A DNA stretch of 64,000 nucleotides from Aquimonas sp. (GTDB lineage Bacteria; Pseudomonadota; Gammaproteobacteria; Xanthomonadales; Xanthomonadaceae), in assembly GCA_022241605.1 (NCBI GenBank), contig JAKOMQ010000001.1:61473-125472 (forward strand). Reading direction: 5' to 3'. Positions 57,377 to 64,000 of this stretch are shown here, one piece after another (positions within the stretch are counted from its first letter, which is position 1; each line of letters begins with the position of its first letter). The notes beneath the pieces were generated by a model. The model was not told where the DNA came from, did not search any database, and saw only the letters and a program-made list of their open reading frames with translations. Both the position numbers and the translations under genes were made by a program.

Positions 57377-57811
57377 TCAACGCGCGGGTTCGCCCTCGTC
57401 GGAGGCCATGGGCGCATCGCCGTCGGCACTCCACAGCCGCTCCAGCGCGTAGAACTCGCGCACCCGCGGCAGGAACACGTGGACCACGGCATCGCCGAAA
57501 TCCACCAGCACCCACTCGGCCTCGCGCTCGCCCTCGACGCCAATCGGCGGCAGGCCGGCGTCCTTGACCTGCTTCTGCACCTCGTCGGCAATCGCCTTGA
57601 CGTGGCGGCTGGAGGTGCCGGAGGCGATGAACAGGGTGTCGGTGAACCCGGCACGCCCGCGCACGTCGATTTCGCGCACGTCCTTGGCCTTGAGCTCCTC
57701 CAGCGCGTCGCGGATGCGAGCGTTGACGGTCTCTGCGCTGGGCAGCACGGGGCTGTCCGCAGCGGTGCGGCGGGGACGGGCGGCGGGGCGTGAGGGGGTT
57801 TTGGCGATCAA
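57377..57811 (-). CDS. rsfS: Ribosome silencing factor RsfS
   Basis: RsfS binds protein L14 of the large subunit and blocks subunit joining in poor nutrient conditions. The core ALEELKAKDVREIDVRGRAG, TDTLFIASGTSSRHVKAIADEV, GVEGEREAEWVLVDFGDAVVHVF and YALERLWS is complete. The start is uncertain: a TTG at 57811 gives 144 residues with a basic, proline-rich lead, whereas a GTG at 57748 gives 123 residues, closer to the ~105 of E. coli; neither has a clear ribosome-binding site. nadD, often upstream, is not here; a cytochrome c gene precedes it on the same strand. Confidence 0.93.
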   Translation of the reverse strand: MIAKTPSRPAARPRRTAADSPVLPSAETVNARIRDALEELKAKDVREIDVRGRAGFTDTLFIASGTSSRHVKAIADEVQKQVKDAGLPPIGVEGEREAEWVLVDFGDAVVHVFLPRVREFYALERLWSADGDAPMASDEGEPAR

Positions 57812-57866
57812 GGGTCTGTGGCCTGAAAACTTGGGAAGGGCAAGAGTATAGGCCAGCCGCGCCGGC

Positions 57867-58265
57867 CTACTTCAGCGAGCCCAGATAGGCCACCAGGGCT
57901 TCCAGGTCAGCCGTGGGCAGCTCCGCATACGGGCGCTTGGCCGCGATCGCGCGCGGCGCCAGGTCATCCTGGACGGACTCATCGGCGACGCTGAAGTGCA
58001 GCAACTCCTCGGCGCTGAGCCGCGCGCCGACGCCATCGAGCGGGCTGCGCGGGCTGCCCTGCCCGTCCACCGAGTGGCAACGCTGGCAGTCGTTTGCCTC
58101 GAATACGGCACGTCCGCGCTGCAGCTGGGCATCGCCGCTGGCCGCGGCAGCGGCGCTGGCGGCGCCCTCAGCCGCCGGGTTCTGCACGGCCGCAAAGGCG
58201 GCCGAGAGCAGTATCACCATCAGCCCGGTAAGCAAGGCCAGATGTCGAGCCATTCGTTCGCGCAT
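57867..58265 (-). CDS. Small secreted c-type cytochrome (monohaem)
   Basis: A 132-residue periplasmic or membrane-tethered cytochrome c. The hydrophobic leader LALLTGLMVILLSAAFAA and an alanine-rich linker precede the haem site CQRCH in GRAVFEANDCQRCHSVDGQG. A class I fold ends with DLEALVAYLGSLK, and the axial methionine is not obvious in the remaining sequence. GGAGA lies before the ATG. It is 21 nt downstream of the ferric-reductase-like flavocytochrome on the same strand, so they are probably co-expressed. It may carry electrons between that membrane protein and the decahaem cytochrome encoded divergently. Confidence 0.9.
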   Translation of the reverse strand: MRERMARHLALLTGLMVILLSAAFAAVQNPAAEGAASAAAAASGDAQLQRGRAVFEANDCQRCHSVDGQGSPRSPLDGVGARLSAEELLHFSVADESVQDDLAPRAIAAKRPYAELPTADLEALVAYLGSLK

Positions 58266-58286
58266 GTCGGTCTCCTCGTGGTGGCT

Positions 58287-59633
58287 TCAGGCAATGTCGA
58301 AGATTTCGGAGTGCAGGCGCTTCAGCGAGATACCGAGCTGACGCAGGCTGCGTTCGCACAGGCGGATCATGGGCTCGGGGCCGCAGACGAAATACTGCAG
58401 GCGATCACGGTCGGAGGGCAGGTGGCGGTTGAGCACTCCGGCGGTGATGAATCCGCGCTCGCCCTGCCATCCCTCCGGCGGCTCGCCCAACACGTGCACC
58501 ACCCGCAGGTTCAGGCGCGAGGCCAGCTGCTCAAGCTCTTCGCGGAAGACGATGCGCTCGACATCGCGATTGCCGTAGAACAGCCAAAGCGACCGCTGCT
58601 CGCCGCGGTCGGCCAGGTCGCGCAGCACGCTGATCACCGGCGCAATGCCCACGCCGCCAGCCATGAACACGAAGCCGGGCGACTGCGGGAAGCGCCGCAC
58701 GCCGAAGTTTCCGTAGGGCCCGTCCACCCAGGCCCGCTCGCCGGGCTGGATGCTGCCGATGGTGCGGGTGAAGTCGCCGAGCTCCTTGATGGTGAACTCC
58801 AGCCGGCCCGGGCGGCTGGGCGCGGAGGCGATCGAGAACGGGTGCTCGCGCAGGGCGAACGGCGAGGCGCGAAGGCTGAGCCAGGCGAACTGCCCGGCCT
58901 CGTAGTCGAGGCCCGGTCCCTGCTCGGGCTCCACCGCCACCGTCCAGCTGCGCCCGCGCTCCGGCCGCACCTCCACCACCTTCCACGGCCGCCGCAGCAG
59001 CCAAGCCGGGCGAACCAGACGCACGTAGGCCACCAGCCCCAGCCAGAACACGCCCAGCCCCAGCCACAGCAGGTACTTCCAGCGCGGCTCCAGATAGCTG
59101 GCCGAGCCCAGCACGTGCCACAGCGCCGCCGCCAGGCCGACCACGGCCAGCACCACGTGCAGACGGCGCCAGCGGTCGTATTCGATCCGCAGCAGGCGCC
59201 GCCACAGCGAGCTGGCCACCAGCAGCAGAAAAGCCATTAGCGCCACCCAGCCGGCCGTCATGTAGCCCGGCGCCGTGCGCGGGTCGATCCGCCCCACCAC
59301 ATCGGGATAGCGCAGCAGCAGCACCAGCGCATGCACCACCAGCAGCGCTGTAGCGATCGAGGCCAAATGCCGGTGGAAGTAGTAGATCAGGTCGATGCCG
59401 AACGGTGCAGTGGCGCGCTTGAAGCGCGCAGTCAGCGCGAACTGCAGGCCCATCATCGACAGCGAGGCATAGCCCAGCGCCAGCGCGAAATCCCAGACGA
59501 AGCCGCCGGGACGCGGGCGTTCACCCAGCAGCAGCAAGGCCAGCGGGCCTACCACCAGAACAACGTAGACCAGCAGCCAGAAGGCTTCCGTCTGCAGCCA
59601 GGGGCGCGCGGCGCTGTACTTGGCCAAGGGCAC
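58287..59633 (-). CDS. Ferric-reductase-like transmembrane flavocytochrome
   Basis: A 448-residue protein that should pass electrons from NAD(P)H through FAD to b haems across the membrane. About six helices carry histidines at haem-like spacing: LIYYFHRHLASIATALLVVHA and RRLHVVLAVVGLAAALWHVLG. The C-terminal ferredoxin-reductase half has the FAD motif REHPFSIASAPS, the phosphate loop FMAGGVGIAPVISVLR and the nucleotide end YFVCGPEPMIRL. It starts at GTG with GGAG overlapping. Ferric or quinone reduction and delivery to periplasmic cytochromes are both possible roles. It is divergent from the decahaem gene across about 130 bp. Confidence 0.9.
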   Translation of the reverse strand: MPLAKYSAARPWLQTEAFWLLVYVVLVVGPLALLLLGERPRPGGFVWDFALALGYASLSMMGLQFALTARFKRATAPFGIDLIYYFHRHLASIATALLVVHALVLLLRYPDVVGRIDPRTAPGYMTAGWVALMAFLLLVASSLWRRLLRIEYDRWRRLHVVLAVVGLAAALWHVLGSASYLEPRWKYLLWLGLGVFWLGLVAYVRLVRPAWLLRRPWKVVEVRPERGRSWTVAVEPEQGPGLDYEAGQFAWLSLRASPFALREHPFSIASAPSRPGRLEFTIKELGDFTRTIGSIQPGERAWVDGPYGNFGVRRFPQSPGFVFMAGGVGIAPVISVLRDLADRGEQRSLWLFYGNRDVERIVFREELEQLASRLNLRVVHVLGEPPEGWQGERGFITAGVLNRHLPSDRDRLQYFVCGPEPMIRLCERSLRQLGISLKRLHSEIFDIA

Positions 59634-59761
59634 TCCGCGAGGGCGGTCGTCGGTTGCCGACTCTGCCCGATCCGCATGAAGCGCAATCTGACCAGAATCA
59701 AACGGCGCGCGAGGACGCCCTGCTAGCGTGCCCGATACCCATCGAGCTTCGGGGGCTGACC

Positions 59762-60673
59762 TTGGAATTCAGTCTGCGCTTCATTGCCGTGATGCTTTGG
59801 GCTGCCAGCGCCTTGGCACAGCCGGTCGACAGCGAGACGCTGCCGCCCGCGGTGGAACGCTGCCTCGGCTGCCATGACGATGCCGCCAGCAACGCCCTGC
59901 TGCACGGGCCGCATGCGGTGCTGGCCGACACCCGCAACCGCTTTGCCGAACTCGGCTGCGCCAGCTGCCATGGCCCCAGTGAGGCGCACATGCAGCGCCC
60001 GCCGCGCGGCCAGCCGCGGGCAGCGACCGACATCCGCTTCGCGCCGGGAGAAGGCGGAGGCGCTGGCGACGGCGTATGCCTGGACTGCCATCGCAGCAGC
60101 GCCATGCACTGGATCGGCAGCGCCCACGCCGATGCGGGGCTGGCCTGCGTCGACTGCCACCGCCTGCACGTCATCGAGGATCCCGTGCTGCATGCCGACG
60201 GCGAGATCGCCCAGTGCAGCAGCTGCCACCGCAAGGAGCACAGCGAGTTCCTGCGGCCATCCGCGCATCCGGTGCTCGACGGCCGCATGCGCTGCACCGA
60301 CTGCCACGCCCCGCACGGCAGCAGCAGCCCGGGCGAGCTCAAGGGCCTGAGCCTCAACGACACCTGTCACGGCTGCCACGCCGAGCTGCGCGGGCCCTTT
60401 CTGTGGGAGCACCCGCCGGCCCGCGAAGACTGCATGTCCTGCCATCGTCCGCACGGGTCGCCGCACCCCTCGCTGCTGACCCAGCGCACGCCCTTTCTGT
60501 GCCAGCAGTGCCATCTCGCCCAGTTCCACCCCAGCACGGCGCTCTCGGGCACCGGCTTGAGCAGCGGCAGCCTGCCCTCGGGCTCGACTTCGCTGATGGG
60601 CCGCGACTGCATGAACTGCCATGAGCAGGTCCACGGCAGCAACCATCCCTCCGGCCCGGGGTTCACGCGATGA
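59762..60673 (+). CDS. Decahaem c-type cytochrome, MtrA/DmsE family
   Basis: A 303-residue periplasmic cytochrome with exactly ten CxxCH sites (CLGCH, CASCH, CLDCH, CVDCH, CSSCH, CTDCH, CHGCH, CMSCH, CQQCH, CMNCH). This is the count in the MtrA/PioA/DmsE group, whose haem chain fills an outer-membrane barrel. The start is inferred to be the TTG that gives a proper signal peptide (MEFSLRFIAVMLWAASALAQ) with GGGGG upstream; ATGs nearby leave too short a leader. Its stop overlaps the MtrB-type gene by 4 nt, the coupling expected for a two-part conduit. The terminal electron partner outside the cell is not encoded nearby. Confidence 0.92.
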   Translation: MEFSLRFIAVMLWAASALAQPVDSETLPPAVERCLGCHDDAASNALLHGPHAVLADTRNRFAELGCASCHGPSEAHMQRPPRGQPRAATDIRFAPGEGGGAGDGVCLDCHRSSAMHWIGSAHADAGLACVDCHRLHVIEDPVLHADGEIAQCSSCHRKEHSEFLRPSAHPVLDGRMRCTDCHAPHGSSSPGELKGLSLNDTCHGCHAELRGPFLWEHPPAREDCMSCHRPHGSPHPSLLTQRTPFLCQQCHLAQFHPSTALSGTGLSSGSLPSGSTSLMGRDCMNCHEQVHGSNHPSGPGFTR

Positions 60674-62874
60674 GCGGCCCGCGATTCGCCCCACCCGCGG
60701 TCGGCGTCCTGCTCTTCGCGCTGGCAGCGCCGGCCGTGGCCGAGCCGCTGGTCGAAGTCGACACCGGCTGCAACACGCTGTGGCTGCAGTACGGCCTGCG
60801 CGGGGAGGACGCCTTCCGCTTTGGCCCCTTGGCCGGCGAATCATCGGGTCGCGGCGGCCTCGGCCTGCTGGACCTCCTGCTGTGTCGGCCTCTCACACCG
60901 GCGGACGGCCGCCACGCCAGGCTGGCGCTGCAGAACCTGGGCTCGGCCCAGCCGCGCTGGCAGCTGGAGATCGGTGAGGCCGGGCGCTGGCGACTGCGCG
61001 CCGACGGCGTGCGCCTGAGCGATGGCCGGCGCACCGGCCAGACCCCGCTGCGTCCTGCCGCGGATGGCAGCCAGGCACTGCCCCGCGACTGGGTGCCCGG
61101 CGCGAGCAGCGCCGCCATGCCCCTGCTGTTGCCGAGCCTGGTACCGGTCGAGCTGGAGCGCAGGCGCCGCAGCACCCAGGTTGGGCTGGCAGCGGTACTG
61201 GGCGAGGGCTGGCAGCTCGACACGCGCTATCGCGAACAGCGTCGCGGCGGCCTGCGCAGCTTCGCGGGCGTGGCCGGCAGCACCGGCGGCAATTCGCGCG
61301 CAATCGAGCTGGCGCAACCGCTGGAGCAGCGCACCCGCGACGCCGACCTCGCCGTGATCAAGGTCGGGCCGCGCAACAGCCTGAGGATCGGCCTGCTGCT
61401 CTCGCACTTCGACAATGCGCTGGATGCGATCCGCTGGCAGAACCCCTTCGCCGGCGTCGGCGGCTGGCAGGCCGCTGCCTCCCACCCCGCCCTGATGGCT
61501 GCCCAGCCGGCGCCGGACAACCGCTACAGCCAGCTCAGCCTGTCGCATGCCCGCCAGCTGCAGCCCGCCCTGCATCTCAACGCTGATGTCGCTTGGGGCC
61601 GCCTGCGCCAAGACCAGGCTTTTCTGCCCTATACGAGCGTGCCGGCGCTCGCGACAGGCGCACTCGCACTACCGCGCGCCAGCCTAGACGGCCGCATCGA
61701 CACCCGCCTGCTCAACCTGCGTCTGGCCCACCGCCCGGCCTCGCCCTGGCGCTGGGATGCACGCCTGCGGCTGGACGAGCGCGACAACCGCAGCCCTGTC
61801 GACGAGTACCTCTACATCCCTGGCGACTCGCAGCAGCAGAACGCCGCACCCAACAGCGGGACGCGCCGATTCAATCTCACGCCCGGCTGGCGCGAGGCCC
61901 GGCTGGAGCTCGGTGCCGGCTACCACCCTTCACGCCAGTTCGGCGTCGATCTGCAGGCGCGTCGGCTGGAGCTGGACCGCAGCGGTTCGGCGCGCAGCGA
62001 TGTCGACGAAACCCTGCTCGGCCTGCGCCTGCGCCAGCGGCCGAGTGAGCGCTTCGACTACGGCATGAGAATCGAGCAGTCGCAGCGCCGAGGCGGCAGC
62101 TACCTCGGCAGCCGCGACTTCGTGGCCAGTCACTCGCCCGACTATGTCGCCACCGTACCCGGCGGTTTCGAGAACCTGCCGGGCCTGCGCCAATTCCATC
62201 TGGCCGACCGTCGCCGACAGCGGCTGGGCCTGTTCGCCGGCAGCCAGCTAGGCGATGGCACGCGCCTGGAATTCGACGCCGGCCTGATCCGCGACGACTA
62301 CCGCGCCTCGGAGTTCGGCCTGACCGCCACCCGCATCCGTCATCTGCAGATTGACCTGAGCCAAGCCCTGTCAGCCGGGCTCTGGCTGCACGCCTTTGCG
62401 GGCCGCGAATGGCTGGACGCCGAACAGGCTGGCCGCGCCTTCCAGGGCGGCGCCAACCGCCTGCCGCAGGCGGCCGATCCCAACCGCAACTGGTTTGTCT
62501 CGCACGCGGATCGCATTGACAGCCTCGGGCTGGGTCTGTCCCAGCGCAGCGCCGGCAGCCCGCTGCGCCTCTCCGCCAGCGCCAGCTTGAGCGACGCCAG
62601 CGGCATCATCCAGATGCGCACCGGCAGCGCACTCGGCAGCGCCCCGCTGCCCGACACGCGCGCACGCCTGCTGCGGCTGGAGGCCGGTGTCGACTACCGG
62701 GTGTCGAGCGATCTGGAGCTGGGCCTGCACTACCGCGCCGAGGGTTTTCGCGGGGCCGACTTCGCCCGCGACGGCACCGCCCCCAATACCCTGGCCAACG
62801 TCATTCTGCTGGGCGACAACGGCGGCGACTACCGCGCCCATGCCTGGCTGCTGCGGCTGCTGCGGCGGTTCTAG
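60670..62874 (+). CDS. MtrB/PioB-family outer-membrane barrel
   Basis: A 734-residue outer-membrane protein, signal peptide VGVLLFALAAPAVAEP. It has the family pattern RLALQNLGSAQPRWQLEIG, PSLVPVELERRRRSTQVGLA and YREQRRGGLRSFAG, then many alternating-hydrophobic strands and an aromatic C-terminus (LLRLLRRF). MtrB proteins hold the decahaem cytochrome in a large barrel so that electrons can cross the outer membrane. The N-terminal region has a single cysteine in DTGCNTLWLQYG, not the CxxC of Shewanella MtrB. It is translated with the decahaem gene (ATGA overlap). Confidence 0.88.
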   Translation: MSGPRFAPPAVGVLLFALAAPAVAEPLVEVDTGCNTLWLQYGLRGEDAFRFGPLAGESSGRGGLGLLDLLLCRPLTPADGRHARLALQNLGSAQPRWQLEIGEAGRWRLRADGVRLSDGRRTGQTPLRPAADGSQALPRDWVPGASSAAMPLLLPSLVPVELERRRRSTQVGLAAVLGEGWQLDTRYREQRRGGLRSFAGVAGSTGGNSRAIELAQPLEQRTRDADLAVIKVGPRNSLRIGLLLSHFDNALDAIRWQNPFAGVGGWQAAASHPALMAAQPAPDNRYSQLSLSHARQLQPALHLNADVAWGRLRQDQAFLPYTSVPALATGALALPRASLDGRIDTRLLNLRLAHRPASPWRWDARLRLDERDNRSPVDEYLYIPGDSQQQNAAPNSGTRRFNLTPGWREARLELGAGYHPSRQFGVDLQARRLELDRSGSARSDVDETLLGLRLRQRPSERFDYGMRIEQSQRRGGSYLGSRDFVASHSPDYVATVPGGFENLPGLRQFHLADRRRQRLGLFAGSQLGDGTRLEFDAGLIRDDYRASEFGLTATRIRHLQIDLSQALSAGLWLHAFAGREWLDAEQAGRAFQGGANRLPQAADPNRNWFVSHADRIDSLGLGLSQRSAGSPLRLSASASLSDASGIIQMRTGSALGSAPLPDTRARLLRLEAGVDYRVSSDLELGLHYRAEGFRGADFARDGTAPNTLANVILLGDNGGDYRAHAWLLRLLRRF

Positions 62875-63236
62875 TGAAGTGATTCGCCCTTGAGCAAACG
62901 TATCTGCGGCGTCCTCGGCAAGGCTGACAGCGTTCCTCCTCCTCGCCATAGCCCTCCTATGGCTCGTCGTCGCGCCTTGCCAGCTACACCGATCCGCTCG
63001 CAGCGACTGTCCGCCAAGTACCAATCACTACACTAGCGCACACGGCTGAGCAGCCGCGAAGACAGCAAGAGGCTGCTCGCGTCCAGCCTCTCAGCCTTGT
63101 TCCGGCGGCTGTCCGCGCGCGCTGGACCCACGTGATTTTCTTGGAACAATGCATCTGCACGACCTGTCAAGCCCTTGCGCGTCACAATCGTCCATGATCT
63201 AGTTCCGCGCGCTTCTCGTCCTGCGGATAGCCATTC
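62875..63236. other. Intergenic stretch before vgrG
   Basis: I see no gene, tRNA or repeat array here. The stretch separates the MtrB-type gene from vgrG and must include the vgrG promoter. No clear terminator with a T-run follows the MtrB gene. A few short inverted repeats such as the AGCCTCTCAGCCT area are not convincing structures. Confidence 0.4.
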
Positions 63237-64000
63237 ATGAACCGTCTGTTCACTCTGCACTCGCCGCTCGGCGAGGACTTCCGCTTTCTGTCGCTGTCCG
63301 GCCGCGAGGCGGTGTCCGAGCTGTTCGCCTTCGAACTCACCTGCATCAGTTCGCGCCGCGGGATTGACCCCAACGAGGCCCTGGGCCAGCCGTTTACGCT
63401 TGACGTGCTGCTCGATGACGGCAGCGTCCGCCACATCAACGCCCAGTGCGCGGGCTTCCGCTCGGCGGGCCTGGCCGGCCGCGAGCACTACCGCTACCAG
63501 CTCAGCCTGCGGCCCTGGCTGTGGTACGCCACCAAGCGCACCGACTTCCGCATCTTCCAGGACAAGACCGTCGTCGAGATCGTCTCCGACGTGCTGGCCG
63601 CCTACCCGTTTCCGATCAGGTGGCTCACCGCCGCCAAGTACCTGCCCTGGACCTACTGCGTCCAGTACCGCGAGACCGACCTCAACTTCGTGATGCGCCT
63701 GCTGGAGCAGGAGGGCCTGTGGTTCTGGTTCGAGCACAGCGGCGGTGAGCACACGCTGGTGATCGGCGACCACATCGGCGTGTGTTCGCCGTTTCCCGGC
63801 GCCGACCAGATCCGCTACCACCCGCGCGACGCCAGCACGCCCGAGGAGGACCACCTGTTCTTCTTCGGCGATGCCGGCCAGCTCACCTCGGGCAAATACG
63901 TGGCCCGCGACTACAACTTCGTGCAGCCCGGTGCGGATCTGGAGACGCTGGAGCATCTGCCGGCCAGCCATCCGCATGCGCGCTACGAGGTCTACGACTT
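63237..64000 (+). CDS. vgrG: Type VI secretion tip protein VgrG, 3'-truncated
   Basis: VgrG trimers form the spike of the type VI secretion tube and carry effectors into target cells. About 254 residues are visible: MNRLFTLHSPLGEDFRFLSL, then FELTCISSRRGIDPNEALGQPFTLDVLLDDG, the block REHYRYQLSLRPWLWYATKRT, FRIFQDKTVVEIVSDVL, and the gp27-like signature QYRETDLNFVMRLLEQEGLWFWFEH. The gp5-like needle and any C-terminal extension lie beyond the window, so effector fusion cannot be judged. No other type VI gene is in the window. Confidence 0.93.
   Translation, partial: MNRLFTLHSPLGEDFRFLSLSGREAVSELFAFELTCISSRRGIDPNEALGQPFTLDVLLDDGSVRHINAQCAGFRSAGLAGREHYRYQLSLRPWLWYATKRTDFRIFQDKTVVEIVSDVLAAYPFPIRWLTAAKYLPWTYCVQYRETDLNFVMRLLEQEGLWFWFEHSGGEHTLVIGDHIGVCSPFPGADQIRYHPRDASTPEEDHLFFFGDAGQLTSGKYVARDYNFVQPGADLETLEHLPASHPHARYEVYD

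Overview
The window is GC-rich DNA from a gammaproteobacterium, most likely of the order Lysobacterales (Xanthomonadales). Three things point there: the lpxB-rnhB pair with dnaE a few kilobases away, the family-typical protein sequences, and GGGATTC-type heptamer arrays, which I recall as common in Xanthomonadaceae and relatives. The assignment is inferred, not computed. Coding density is high; many same-strand neighbours overlap by 4 to 8 nt (ATGA-type junctions), so most genes sit in short operons.

Layout. 1-7.5 kb: truncated lpxB, rnhB, then three membrane-anchored GGDEF proteins, two of them tandem paralogues. 7.9-14.1 kb: proB-proA, and dnaE carrying an in-frame insert made of a heptamer-repeat element. 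14.1-24.9 kb: an unrecognised membrane protein, intracellular PHB depolymerase, a cobalamin-type binding protein, pdxH, a DsbD-like reductase followed by a secreted redoxin, a DUF2062 protein, tRNA-Ser(CGA), a PP2C phosphatase, an M24 peptidase-fold protein and RNase T. 24.9-34 kb: a DUF5916 outer-membrane protein, an alpha/beta hydrolase, an FMN reductase, then a TonB-dependent receptor with a DUF6607 lipoprotein behind a probable Fur box, and a GNAT acetyltransferase.

34.2-41.3 kb is the accessory block: a four-gene operon (MmeI-like DNA methyltransferase, SF2 helicase, GIY-YIG nuclease, DUF3644/HEPN-like protein). It lies directly downstream of the 3' end of guaA and looks more A/T-rich than its surroundings. 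It reads as a restriction-modification-like or abortive-infection defence system.

41.4-57.8 kb: guaB-guaA with a repeat element between them, a secreted M3 peptidase, an operon of serine hydrolase, LytS-type kinase, LytTR regulator and VTT-family membrane protein, a TRAP transporter with its TatT partner lipoprotein, folD, and rsfS-rlmH. 57.9-62.9 kb: a divergent electron-transfer locus. A monohaem cytochrome c and a ferric-reductase-like flavocytochrome face a decahaem MtrA/DmsE-type cytochrome that is translationally coupled to an MtrB/PioB-type barrel, which suggests an outer-membrane electron conduit. The window ends inside a vgrG gene, so a type VI secretion locus probably continues beyond it.

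Two features stand out: the defence operon next to guaA, and the MtrAB-like conduit paired with a NAD(P)H-type reductase. A third is the heptamer-repeat family, which has invaded dnaE in frame and touches the start codon of guaA.
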